Origin: Diploscapter coronatus
Taxonomy: Eukaryota > Nematoda > Chromadorea > Rhabditida > Rhabditidae
NCBI GenBank assembly: GCA_964036155.1
Contig: OZ038423.1
Location: 37,649,249-37,713,248, forward strand
Length of the DNA: 64,000 nt
Reading direction: 5' to 3'
Part shown: positions 22,963-35,017 of the stretch, piece by piece
How positions within the stretch are numbered: the stretch's first letter is position 1
Layout of the letters: each line of letters begins with the position of its first letter
The notes under the pieces: generated by a model
Database searches by the model: none
Told to the model about the DNA's origin: nothing
What the model saw: only the letters and a program-made list of their open reading frames with translations
Made by a program: the position numbers and the translations under genes

Positions 22963-25900
22963 ATGCGACTTTGGCCCCGGCCGCGCGGAGCGCAAAATCC
23001 CTTATCCCCCATCCTTTTGCTGGTATCCCAAATCTTATCGCTATTCGACTTATCCCTTGCCAGGGGATTTCATGGGATTCCAGGTTAGAAAATCAGGAAT
23101 TTTACGGCAAATTGGAAAGTTCGTAAGGTAGTAACGTTTAAAATCACATACATTATCCTCTATTTCTACTACCCTATGGAATTTACACAACATAACTTTT
23201 CTAGATAGACAAATCTCCCTATGTTCCAGGAAAATATTGCTCGGTGCGAAGCCCGACCTGTTGCGAGAATCGCGACGATGAATGCACGGCGCCAATCCTA
23301 GGAGACCATCTATGCTACTGTGATATGTTCTGCGATCGAGGCCCGCACGGAGGTATTCGTCAGCTTCAATTTAAAGCTAGAACCCCTAGAACAGTCGATT
23401 CAAGTTAGTCATATATGAGGGGGTCTCGAAGTGAGAGTCAAATTGCGGCCAAGGTATATGGGCGAAGATTTATGACTTGGAACGAGAAAATAAAGGGGTA
23501 TTGAGTTAGAGAATTCCTTTATTCTTTGAGGCAACGACTGCTGCCCGGACTTCTACGCGACTTGCCGAGGCCAGGCAGACGTGCCCAGAGCGCTCAGTGG
23601 ATCTGGTAAAGATGAATAATTACATCGTTGATTAGAGAGAAAGTCGATATTCATGCAGCAATTAATTAGAAATCGAATTTGGGAAGCGAAATAGTGAGTC
23701 GCGCGGAAGAAAAACGAGACGAATAGCAGAGTAATTTTTGAATATCGACGTTCTCTCCAATCAATGATATAAAGATTTTCAATGCGTAATTTGGAAATGT
23801 CGTCAGTTTTAGTAAATGAAAATGATTTTGACAATGTTTTTCAGGACAAATTTAATTGGAAAAATATAACGACACTTTCGGATATTTGCATTTAGCTATC
23901 ATCAGAATTTTCTATTTCAGAATGCACTTTAAATGGGGTGAGATATTATGAGGGCGATGAAATAAAACAGAACTGTGAGTCCTGCATCTGCCTGTACGGG
24001 GTGTGGAAATGCGATGAAACTGCGTGTCTAATTCAGCCAGATATTCTCGAAAGAATTAACTCTGGAAGATATTCGTAAGTTCTAAAAATATATCAAAATA
24101 ATAAATGAACTCTTTCCAAGTTCTCCTAAGTGAAATCTCCCCAGAGACATCCATGCATCAATCTAAGGGTCAAACAGCTTTCATTAAACCCAAACAGCAA
24201 CAGCTATATGACGGAGGACAAAAGGCATTTCACTAAATGACGGATGGCTTAACTAGGAGCACTGTATCAGTTTTTTCTTTAAATACCCTCTGTCATCTCA
24301 TAGTTAAGACCTCCGTCCTCCGCCATATAGTAATTGCCAACTCAAATACCTCGGGTTTCTTCCTATGAAATTTTCAAACTTAGGTGGACGGGACGTAATT
24401 ATTCGCAATTTTGGGGGAGAACCCTGGCCGATGGAATCCAGTATCGACTGGGCACTTTGTTCCCAGAAAGATCCGTCCAGAACATGAATGAAATCGAGAT
24501 TAAAACCAGGGATTTGCCAGAGCATTTCGATGCCAGACAAAAGTGAGGGGAAATTGCCATCTTCTAAAACTACCCTATTATTTTTAAAGATGGCCAGGCC
24601 TGATTCACCCGGTATTAGATCAAGGAGATTGTGGTTCAAGTTGGACTGTGTCCACAACAACTATCTCTTCTGATCGGTAAGTTTCGTCATTTTTTCCTGA
24701 ATTTTAACCTAAATTTCAGACTTTCAATCATCACCGATGGGAAAATCAACGCAGTGCTATCACCCCAGCACTTGTTATCGTGCAATCAGCACAGACAGCG
24801 AGGCTGCGAGGGAGGATATCTGGACAGAGCCTGGTGGTACATCAGGAAACTCGGGTATTTTTCTTTGAATTAAAAACAAAGTAGCATTAGGAAATGCTAT
24901 TCCAAGATATCAAGGCTCAAATAGACTGGGTAGGAAAAATTGACATTACTTTTCCTGCACTATTTACTCTTGGAATATCATTTATTAGTAGTTTTTTTTT
25001 TCGGAGTATCTAAATTTAGAAAAAAATATATCGCTGTGTCTAATAACCTAATTGCAGCGTGGTCTCAGATTCCTGCTATCCCTATGTCTCAGGCCAGACT
25101 CGAGAGCCCGGCGAGTGTCACATTCCGAAACAACTCTATACGTAAATTATTCCCCTTGATATTTAAATATATGAAGATCACCTAAAATAGCCACAATCAT
25201 TACATCTTAACGATTAAAATCGTATCAGAATAGAGATTTTGTTCACTTAACAAACTTCATTTATATTTCACATAAAATAATGATTTTATTACCTATCCAA
25301 ATAGCCTCAAATAATAGGTGTTTTTCATTTGAGGAGTGGCCAAGGACTTACTTGTCCCTCAGGGAATAACGACAGTACAGCTTACAAAATGACCCCGCCT
25401 TACAGGATTTCTAGCAAGTAATCTACAAGTCTTAGATAACAATGCATATGAAAATCTATGTTTTTAAGAGAAGAAGACATAATGACGGAGATTATCACGA
25501 ATGGACCCGTTCAAGCTACTTTCATAGTTCACGAAGACTTCTTTTCCTACGTTTCAGGTAAAATTGTAATGAAATGTCGCCAATTTTATGAAGACTTCTT
25601 CAGGAGTCTACCAATATTCGCATCTAGCCGAGTCTAAAGGCTCTAGATTCACTGCAGAAGGCTATCACTCGGTCAGAGTTATTGGGTAAGTCTTAGATCA
25701 AGTACTTATTGAATAAACAAAGTTGTTGACTGGTCCGAAAGTACTTATCGCGTTAGATCATGTATTTTTCATTAGTTTGCACGTATTTTTAGGGATTGGG
25801 TTAGATGGTAAACTGCATATTGTGGTTTAATATCATTGCCATCTACACTTTGCAATTTTTAGACTTTTTTGACATACCCAAACTTGGCAAGTACTTTCAG

Positions 25901-26396
25901 AAGTCAGTTAATAAAAGTAGTACGGCAGAAGTTATAAAAAGCGCTTTTAGAAATTCAGAAATTGCTTGCTTCGCTTGTGCCGTGCTACTTTTACTAATTG
26001 TCCTTTCGACCAACTCAATATTTACCTAAACAGGCTACTTGGAAACCTCAAGCCCTAAAGCCATGGGAAATAGGGTGAGGGAATGGTAGGGGGAAAACGA
26101 TTCTTTTCTCACACTATTTCGCATGGCTCGAGATTTCCAAGTTGCCACCTGAGCATGCGAAATCCAAACATTTCAGTTGGGGAATCGACTACTCGACAGG
26201 GCGGCCCATCAAATATTGGCTGGCGGCGAACAGTTGGGGTGAGAATTGGGGCGAGCAGGGCTTCTTCCGAATTCTGCGCGGGGAAAATCACTGCGAATTC
26301 GAGAGCTTCGTGATTGGCGCCTGGGGCAAAGGCGCCAAACGACGGCGACGATTCAAAATGAGAAAGCTCAGAAGGAGAATGCGGAAATTCTTCTAG
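22963..26396 (+). CDS. TINAG-like secreted protein with a non-catalytic cathepsin B fold
   Basis: Tubulointerstitial nephritis antigen family proteins are extracellular-matrix proteins. The ATG at 22963 opens a signal peptide (core [14 protein letters not shown]). Exon 1 ends at 23083 and joins 23230 in phase. Next come a somatomedin-B-like Cys block ([18 protein letters not shown], then [11 protein letters not shown]) and a second Cys block ([13 protein letters not shown]). The papain-like domain then runs from [18 protein letters not shown] through [83 protein letters not shown] and [10 protein letters not shown]. The nucleophile position reads CGSSW instead of CGSCW (codon AGT at 24639-24641), while the His and Asn regions remain, so it should lack protease activity, as known for this family. 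The stop at 26394-26396 follows a very basic tail, [18 protein letters not shown]. Three MITE-like elements are intronic. Confidence 0.9.
23624..23768. repeat. MITE-like inverted repeat, family E copy 1
   Basis: The ends atcgttgattagagagaaag and its partner cgttctctccaatcaatgat flank an interior with agtcgatattcatgcagc and agtgagtcgcgcggaaga. Copy 2 is at 32961-33124. This copy is in an intron of the TINAG-like gene. Confidence 0.8.
24204..24330. repeat. MITE-like inverted repeat in the TINAG-like gene
   Basis: ctatatgacggaggac at the left is mirrored by gtcctccgccatatag at the right. A second inner match is ggcttaacta with tagttaag. It is intronic. No second copy was found in the window. 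Confidence 0.65.
26033..26147. repeat. MITE-like inverted repeat, family B copy 1
   Basis: ggctacttggaaacctcaag pairs with ggctcgagatttccaagttg at the other end. The interior is aaaacgattcttttctcaca. Copy 2 is at 37619. The outer bases ggcaacttggaaa are shared with family A. It lies directly before the last exon of the TINAG-like gene. Confidence 0.8.
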
Positions 26397-27623
26397 ACCT
26401 AAATTGTTCATTTCAGGAAGAGCGAGTGCATTGTTACCATGCGTCAAATCGTTTTTACTTTAATCGCTATTTTAAGCCTTTCTCATTCACTATTTTACTC
26501 TTATTCGAATTCAAATTCAACTTTATCAACTATGCACTCACACACGCACACATGGTAGCATTGCATTTGCAGCATAAGTTTTAGGTCATTTATATAAGTT
26601 ATATATGTAAAAAGTTACTGGGTTTATAATTCCCACTGATTTCTATAAATTTAAAACCGAATAAGATTGAAAATCAGAAGATGGAAATCAGTAATTCAAA
26701 TGATAGACACAATCGAATAGATGAAATGAATCAAGTTTCTTCCAATTGTAAGGCTTTCATTCGCTTCTCACACCTCAATTATGACATTCCGTGGCAATTA
26801 TCTCACTTCTCTAGCAGATTAAAATTGAATTTTTATCGACACAATTTTGTCTCGAATTTTGAGATCGACTCATGCTGGTTTACGTACGCATTCTTTCTGA
26901 TGAAGCACACAGAGTTCACTTCGAAATGCTATTAATTGCAAATTTGAAATTGCCATATTTTAAGACAAATAAATAAATTATAAAAACGAGTTTAAAAAAC
27001 TAGACAACATCAAACTAAGCTCAGAAGAACTTGTTTGGAGTTTGCTACTTCAAGTCAAGAGACCATGATCTAAGTTCAGGATCAGAATGTTGAAGTAAAA
27101 TTTTGGAAATCGTGAATCAAAAATTGGATAAATTGTAAATACAAAAAGAAATTAATTTGAAAAAATAAAATATATTCTATTCAAAATCTTCGAATGTCGT
27201 CAGAAAGACGCTCAGAATAGGTCCACGCCAAAATACGTCTGAATTAAAGCTAGAATAAAAGAAAAAAGGTTCGAGAGTCACTTTGCTCTAAGGGAGAAAT
27301 TAGCATAACGCTCTCAGTTTATTACGATATTCACCGTGAAGAATGTTTGCTATGGTGGACTTTATTTTCTCACTTATTACGTCAGCACTTTATTAGACGC
27401 TGCTGTGGATTTAAGTGAAATAAATCAGGAATATGGGATTGGACGCGAGATTTCTGACAGATCTAACGATTTCCAATCCCATTTCCATATTGTCATTCTT
27501 TTCCTTTAGATTTAACGTATTGATATGAGTTTTTTTCTTTCGCTGTTTTCATCGCTTATTCTTTATTCCCAAGAATTTCTTTATTTATTTATTTTTTGAA
27601 AATTACCACTTTTAGACGTATTT
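26397..27623. other. Intergenic, nothing recognised
   Basis: AT-rich sequence between the TINAG-like and peroxidase genes, with aataaa-type polyadenylation signals near 26965-26975. No reading frame with protein character. A cttttag acceptor lies about 8 bases before the peroxidase ATG. Confidence 0.5.
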
Positions 27624-30600
27624 ATGCTAAGAAAAAGATTTCTATTATCATTGCTATTCGTGATTTCTATTTGCTTTGATTCTACACTATGTTGGCAATA
27701 CCCGTGCGGCACAAGTTTCATACCATGTTCATCTCAAAAGTCCAAGAATTTTGCAGCGAAAAGTAAAACTGATTTTTCCTTAATTTATTTAATAAAAGAT
27801 GTTGTTTCAGCTGTACAAGAACCAAATACGAGTTTACTATTAGCGTTAAGGAAATTAGATGAAGTAAGATTCGAAGGCTTAAATGTTTTCACGATGCATT
27901 TTTAGTCGAAGAAAAGCTATATCAAGAAAGACGAGTTCATGAAAATGTTCAATGCAGCTAAATTCGAAGTTGAAAACGAATCTAAGAAATTAAAGTTGTC
28001 AAATGATTACTTGAATATTCCGATCTCGACGAAGTGGCATTATTATAATCGGCCAGATTCGAAATCTTTAGAATTATCCAATTTTGCGAAGATCAATCTG
28101 AAAATGCATGAGAAGTTGCGCAGGTATTTAAAGAAAATTAGCCGATTTTTATGACCTGAAAAATTTCCGAACAATTAACGACTCTGATATCGCACTAACA
28201 TTGATGCTGAAACATGGAAGTGAGCCTGAGATCCAGAATTCATGTCCTTTACAGAGAGAAGATATCGACTGCAAAAGATATGAGAAATACCGGTAGAAAT
28301 TTTCCAAACCTTTGAAAATAATGAAGTGGATTTTAGATCTTATTCTGGAGTTTGCAATAATTTAATGCATCCTTTGGCTGGCTCTTCATACAATCAATTG
28401 ATAGAATTATTGAGTTTGGATTCGGACGATGGAATTTATGACTACCCACTCCCACCCCAGTCCTTATTATCGGTTCTATCGCCAACTTCATCGAATCAGT
28501 CAACAACCTATTCATTGCTTCTCGCACAATGGGCCTCGTTTCTGTTCGATGACTTAGCTCACGTACCTACAGACGAATATGGTGGTTCAAACAATATTTG
28601 CTAATATATAAATTTGACAACTTTCAGGAAATCCTCTAAAGTTTCCAAGTCCAGACTGTTCGATAGGAACGGATGCACCTGGAAATATAGCTTCTTCTTA
28701 TTTAGATGCATCTCACATTTATGGATCTCAGGATAAAATCAGACAGCTGCGAAGTTTCCAAGACGGTACTCAAATTTGCCAAACTTGGATGCACCCAATG
28801 ATATTTTATGATAGGATTGCTAAGCTTGAAATCGATTTCAAGAATGTTTTCCCTGCCCGAAGTCGATGAAAATTGCAATCGAGAATCGTGCTTTAGAGGA
28901 GGCAGTGATAGGCATCAGAACTTGTGAATGTTCACCAATTGAAATTTCAAATTTAGAATCAATCTCACCCCTCTGAACACAGCTCTTTACACTATCTGGA
29001 TGCGACAGCATAATAATATTGCTAGAAGTTTGAAGGTTATTATATTTAAAAATAAAAAATCCATTGATGATAGGCCCAAAATTCAGAAGATAAATTCTGG
29101 TTGGAACGACGACAGACTTTTCGAAGAGTCCAGAAGAATCGTCATAGCCCAAATTCAACACATAACGTACAACGAATTTATTCCTGCTTTAATTGGGAAA
29201 TCTCAATTAAAAACCCGTGGACTAGTCCTAAGAAATACTGGATACGATAGCTCTTATGATATGGTAAATCTGAACAAAAATCACCGTTTTGGCAAGAAAA
29301 CTAATAAAATCACTTTAGAAGCTAATACATCAAACCTTCAATGTCTTTGCTTCCACACTCGGATGGATTTTCTTCGGACTCTATCCAAATGTAATCGATC
29401 TGAATTTCAACGGACAACATCCCTTCAATATGGTTTTAATATTTATTTCTTTTTGTTTGCAAAATTTGATATCCTGAAAATTTTAGATCTACGAAAACCC
29501 ATCATTAGTGCAGTCATCGCGCAAGTTTCAAGCGTTAATCGATTTTCTGGCATCTTCACCGATTCTAAGCCCAGGATTACATATCCAACAAAACGTCAAC
29601 AATTTATTCGGCGATAAAAATCGTAAGTATTTTTAGCTATTTAATTCATACCTTAATTAAGTTTCAGACAATTTGACGATCTTTGAATACGTGATTCAAC
29701 TGAGTCGGTATAATCGAATTCCGAGTTACGGAAAATGGCGAGAATATTGCAATCTCCCACAAGCTATAGCATTTCAGGACACTTCGCATGTAAATTCGTG
29801 GAACTGGAACAATTTTCAAAGTTGTGTAAATTTAGTTCCGACCTGATGTTAACATTGAAACACTATCTTCGTTCTATGAAAGCCCGAATGACATGGATTT
29901 ATTGATTGGGTTATTAGCTGAGTCTCCAGAAATCGGGTCTTTATACGGTCCCACGTTCGGGTGCATCTTCTCTGAACAAATGAAAAATGTTGGCTTTCTC
30001 CCTATTTAAACATTTTCCCTTATAATTAGGTAAAAACCGGCGATCGTTTCTGGTACGAAAATTTCGTCGGTTCATCAGCCTTCAACGAAAAACAACTCAT
30101 GGAAATTCGTAAGACTAAAATGTCCAAAATTCTATGCGACAACGCTATTCTACACACCATGCAGCCAAATGTTTTCAGACTTCCTAATAAATTCGAGTAT
30201 TTCGTTCAAATAGTTGGTTTTTGATAAGACGGAAAAACCTAGGAACTTTCCAATACCCTGTAAATCGTCTATCTTTGATGAACTCGATTATTCTGTTTGG
30301 AAAGACGAAGAACCACGACTAAAACTGAATATTACAAGGGGCACTGTAGAAAAGGCTATAAGGAATGCGAATATAAGGGGTCCCCTTATAATTCGATTTT
30401 TTTTAGATTGGGAATAGAACAGTACCGAAGGTTAGAAGAAGCCGAAGGAAGGAAGCAGAGGGAGAATAACCTCGTTGACGATCATTCTGGAGCTCTGGTA
30501 GTTCATTCGAGACTTCTGGCCCCGAAATCCGAATCTCTCCAATTAAATAGAAGAGCCTCTATACTCAGAGAGGCTACGTCCATCATTTTGAATGAGTTAA

Positions 30601-33600
30601 TTATTTTACTTCGAAACTTAGAAAAGTCGACAAGTCTTTAGAAATCGAAAGGACTTGCCGAACGATTTGAGCATAGAAACTCTGAAGGAATTGCTACCAA
30701 CTATAGAAGTCGATTCGGTCATTGGAAACTTCACGCCGTATTTAGGTAGGTTTAAGTATTATCAGAGACCGATTACTTGGACGAAATAACTGACACGTAC
30801 TTTTGATGCGCGATAAGTATAGCGCGTTGTTTGTAGCAGCAGACTTGCACTATTAAACCGTTTTCAACGAATGAATGCAACGACTATTTTTAAATACGCA
30901 ATGCACACTTTGCATATACGAGTTTGTGCATTATTCGTATTTCGTCCCAAGTTATCGGTTATTAACAATAAAGGATTTTAAATGATGATCAACTTTCCAA
31001 GGCTGGAATCCGTTGCCTGTCGATGAATGCCTAAAGAGACGTTTGCCTTGTGACCATACATCTCTTTATCGGTAAAATTTGTATGTACTTAACAATGTAT
31101 TAATGAAATTTTCAGGTCATATTCCGGCTGGTGTAATAATCTGAAATTTCCCCATTACGGGAACTCATTCAACCCGATGCGGAGACTAATGCCGCCCTCA
31201 TACGACGATGGGTTTGATAAAGCCAGATCCAAGTCAATTTCTGGTGCTTTGAATTTTATTTTTTTGTTTTAAATTTAAGCCCACTTAGGACAACCCCTAC
31301 GTTCTCCGAGAGCCATTTCTAATGCAGTTCATAGCGAAAGTCCGGCCGTTCACGTACACTATACCCATATGCTAATGCAGTTCGGACAGATACTTGATCA
31401 CGATATGATGCATTCGCCTATTTCTAGAGGTTCAAATTTTATAAGTTATTATTATTATTGAAAAATACTATTTTAGGAGCAAATAATACAATCCTAAATT
31501 GTACGAGATGTGATTCCCCAAACACAGTATCAATGCATTGCATGCCGATTGAAATTGAGAAGGATGATCCGTTTTTCCCGCCATTTCATTCGGACGGCAC
31601 CCCCAGATGCATCAATTTCGCGAGGAGTCTTATTGCTCAAGTATTTTTTATTCAGAAATTAAAACGATAAACATAGTTGTTAATGCCGAAATCTGGGAGG
31701 TCGAAAATGAGCAGTGAGAAAGAATGATTCTAGGCCAGTCTCACCTTTTCGCGTGCTATTTCTCGATTTTCCAACCAGTAAAAATAACTGCGCAACTTTG
31801 CATACCTCCCAGATTCCAGCATCACAATAAATTTTTAGTTAACTCTGGGATATCGCAACCAGCTGAATCAATTAACAGCATTTCTGGATGCTTCCTACAT
31901 TTACGGATCTAGCGAATGTGAATCTAATAGACTGAGGCTATTCAGAGGAGGCGCCTTGAACTTTACAAATCTTGGGTTGGAAATCACAAGTTCGTAAAAA
32001 TAACGATTTTTTTTAAAGATTTAACAAGGAAGCACTGCCTCAGGGGCAGCAAGAAAGGGACTGTCGATCACATTTGAGAAGCGCTCATATGAAGTTGGTA
32101 TTTTTAAAATTAATTTCTAAAAAATCTAATTTTTAGATGCTTCATGGCCGGAGATGAGCGAAGCAACGAACAGCCCGGGCTTACCGTGCTTCATAACATT
32201 CTTCTCAGAGAACACAACAGAATTGCCGCTGAACTTCAGCGATTAAATCCCTATTGGACTGACGAAAAGATTTTTCAAGTATCAAAACAATTTCGAAAAA
32301 AAACAAGAACTTAGATTTAGACTACCAGAAGAATTCACATAGCCCAACTTCAACATATTGTATTCGCAGAGTTTCTACCTATCATTCTGGGCTATGAAAC
32401 CATGAGAAAATACGAATTGATCCCCAAGACGATAGGATATTTCGAGGGTTTTAAATAACCTTTTCCCCGAAAAGATAATAAAATTTAGGCTATGACGAAA
32501 ATTGCGATGCCTCAATTTCCCAAGAAATGGCCACGTCTGCTTTCAGGTTCGGCCATACACTTATTCGATCAGATTTCCCAAGAATGGATAAATCGATGAA
32601 GATCACCAATGACAGTCTACTTCTAAAAGTATGAGAAACCCTTCAAAGTCGCAAGTTTTCGAATTTTTATCATAGAATCACTTTTCTGATCCTTCCCCAT
32701 TGTATGAAAATGAAAGTGGTCACTTGGAAACTCTGTTAATGGGTCTGTTGGGAAGTCATAGGTAAGTTAGGTGAAAAAAAACGAATTGCAAAAATGTCTG
32801 TAAAGTATGGAATTCGACCGACATATCACGGATGCAGTACGGAATCACCTGTTCGCCAAGCCTGGAGGCCCCTTCACAGGCATCGACCTGCCTGCAGTCA
32901 ACATTCAGCGGGGCAGAGACCACGGAGTCGCGCCATACAACCAATATCGGTTCGTTATTTGTATTGTTGATTGGAGAGCAAAGTCGATATATTCATGCAG
33001 CAGCAATTAGATGCTGAATTTGGAGCACAAAATAATGAGTCGCGTGGAAGAGAAACGAGAGAGACGAATAGCGCAATTTTTAGATATTTTTATGTATCGA
33101 CATGTTCTCTGCCAATCAATGATAGAAGGAAAATGAAGCATTCATTCTAGAGAACTCTGTGGACTACGAAAAGCGAAGAACTTCAATGATTTACGAGGTT
33201 CGATGGAATCGTCTGCAATCGAAGCCTTGAAGACTGTCTATACACATGTTGACGACATTGATTTGTTCACGGGCATGATGAGTGAAAAGCCCATACAAGG
33301 TTTTCGAATGAAAAATAAAACGAAAGTGATAGAATTCCAAGTTTAGGCGCTCTAGTCGGGCCTACAATAGCTTGCGTAATCGGGGAGCAAATGCAGAGAC
33401 TTAAGAAATGTGATAGATTCTACTATGAAAACAACAAAGAGTTCACGAGGTTTACTCAAGGTCAGAACAACAAAATTCAACGAAGATCAATTGATTTGTC
33501 AATTCAGATCAATTAGCAGAGATCAGAAAAGTCGCCCTGTCGTCGGTGATTTGCAAGAACAGTGAGTATTCCAAGCACATTCAACCGAATGCGTTCATTC

Positions 33601-33894
33601 TACCGGACGAATTTAGGTAAGCAAATAAAGACTTCTTAGAGAGTTCCAAGTTTTTCTTCTTCCTCATAACAAACTCTTCAAAGTCTACAAGAAGAGAAAT
33701 ATAACTACAAGCGATGAATACTTCAAGTCATTTTATTGGGTTACTACAGGACACTCGGAGATTTGGTTGATGCGTCGAAGCGTCCTCCGCTCTTTGCCCA
33801 TTCAGATGGTGTCCACGCGCACGCATTTCATTTCCACACTATTGCGTATTTTGGATCACTTTTGTTGGATTCGGTATTTGGACATTTGGTGTAA
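27624..33894 (+). CDS. Secreted double-domain heme peroxidase, first domain non-catalytic
   Basis: The start gives [20 protein letters not shown], a signal peptide. Two animal (myeloperoxidase-type) heme peroxidase domains follow. Domain 1 (about 28.2-30.2 kb) keeps the scaffold: [36 protein letters not shown]. However, its distal site reads QWASFLFDD instead of QWGQxLDHD, and its proximal region reads [11 protein letters not shown] instead of AFRFGH. It therefore lacks both heme-site histidines. Domain 2 (about 30.6-33.6 kb) is complete: [50 protein letters not shown] [18 protein letters not shown]. Nematode two-domain peroxidases of this sort act in cuticle or matrix cross-linking, so that role is inferred. 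The last exon and the stop at 33892-33894 are less certain. Three MITE-like elements are intronic. Confidence 0.85.
30767..30960. repeat. MITE-like inverted repeat in the peroxidase gene
   Basis: gaccgattacttggacgaaa at the left pairs with tttcgtcccaagttatcggt at the right over about 22 bases. It fills an intron between the two peroxidase domains. Confidence 0.7.
31688..31816. repeat. MITE-like inverted repeat in the peroxidase gene
   Basis: gaaatctgggaggt and its complement acctcccagattcc form the ends. The interior phrase cgtgctatttctcg recalls families A and B. It is intronic, inside the second peroxidase domain. Confidence 0.65.
32961..33124. repeat. MITE-like inverted repeat, family E copy 2
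   Basis: It matches copy 1 (23624) over its length, with gttgattggagagcaaagtc at the left and atgttctctgccaatcaatg at the right. It lies in an intron directly after the RGRDHG exon of the peroxidase. Confidence 0.8.
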
Positions 33895-34104
33895 GTGAGT
33901 GAGTATGGGAACATGGTCGAGAAGATATGGATGGCTGGATTGGAAAGAGGAGAGAGAGAGAGGGATGGTCGTTGTGAGGCGAGTTAGGCAATGCATCTGA
34001 ATCAGAATGATATATTTTCACGAAAGCAAGAATAGGCCTGAATCTATATACCTAAGTAAGACTTCATAGGATGAATACTATTTGATACCTGTATACGGAA
34101 GAGA

Positions 34105-35017
34105 CTAGGGCAGTTTGACGGAGCCTAAAGTGTGCATGGCGATGAGCACGCCCAGAGTGACGATGCCGATGAAAAATAAGATCGCCAGGAGGAGGCTGAC
34201 GATGAAGCACACCTTCCAGCACGGGTGACCTCTTTTCCTGCAATTCAATTATCAATGCTCATGATTGTTGCTGCTTTTACAGACTTGAAATGTGCAGTGG
34301 GACGCTTCCCCTTTTTCCTCTTGCTCTTCTTGCCCTTCTTTCCTTTTGGGTTGCTCATGTCACTGCGCTGCGACATGACGGACTTTGAATCGGAGGTCAC
34401 AGTAGATCGGGACGATGGGGGAGGTGCTTTGCCCGTCATCTGCGAGTCCGCCTGCGGGTTGTTCGAGTTCATCGACTCTGCAATCACAAACATATTCATC
34501 AATTCGATCATCAACAATAGGAGGGTGCGGGCCTTTTCCCCCAGTTTTTTTTCTCTAATTTCACATTATTTTCACGAAAAAAAGTGGGGGAAAAGGCCCG
34601 CACCCACGAAACTCTCGGAACCTCGTAACGAGAAGAAGGTTCCTATAGGGAAGGTTTCGGAGGTTCCGAGAGTTTCGTGAACCGTCTGCGTCTGTTATAA
34701 ATAGAGGAGGGCACCAAGAACTAACTGTTGTCGTTAGTGGAGCTGGCGCCCATACCTTTCTGGTTGCCAGACGCCATCCAAATGCCTGTGGACGGCCCGC
34801 CTCCAAACTGAAATACATCGGGTCGATGATTCGACGCAGTGTCTTCATGCTTTAGGGTTCGTTCTAGAGCGAACATGGTGAAATAGTGTTGCTCGTGGAG
34901 AGACTCACAATCAGAGAAGCACCATGCTCTGCGCTCTTTCCACAAACAACGCTATTTTCAATGTTCACGCCAGAATGAACAACTCGCAACGCGCGCTCTC
35001 ATGCTCACCTCCGCCAT
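34105..35017 (-). CDS. Small single-pass membrane protein with basic cytosolic stretch
   Basis: Four exons join in phase to about 137 residues. The first exon supplies MAE, followed by FGGGPSTGIWMASGNQKG, a Ser/Thr-rich polar segment (KAPPPSSRSTVTSDSKS), a Lys-rich block (PKGKKGKKSKRKKGKR), then GHPCWKVCFIVSLLLAILFF continuing as IGIVTLGVLIAMHTLG, one long transmembrane segment. The end is SVKLP and the stop is at 34105-34107. The positive charges before the membrane segment suggest a cytosolic N terminus (type II or tail-anchored). No family is recognised. The third intron uses a gtctgt donor that restores phase. Two adjacent hairpin elements lie in another intron. Confidence 0.6.
34523..34605. 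repeat. Hairpin element with 19-base arms
   Basis: gggtgcgggccttttccccc is mirrored by ggggaaaaggcccgcaccc. The loop is AT-rich. It lies in an intron and abuts the next hairpin end to end. Confidence 0.8.
34605..34679. repeat. Hairpin element with 20-base perfect arms
   Basis: cacgaaactctcggaacctc and its exact complement gaggttccgagagtttcgtg flank a loop of about 35 bases, which holds further partial repeats (gaaggttcc, aaggtttcgg). It is adjacent to the preceding hairpin. Confidence 0.8.

Noticed and set aside
29000..29617. 205-codon plus-strand open frame
   Set aside because: It reads through introns of the peroxidase; the spliced frame carries the conserved motifs instead.
30767..30960. 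Inverted repeat considered as a microRNA precursor
   Set aside because: The loop is far too long (about 150 bases) and the ends look like transposon termini.
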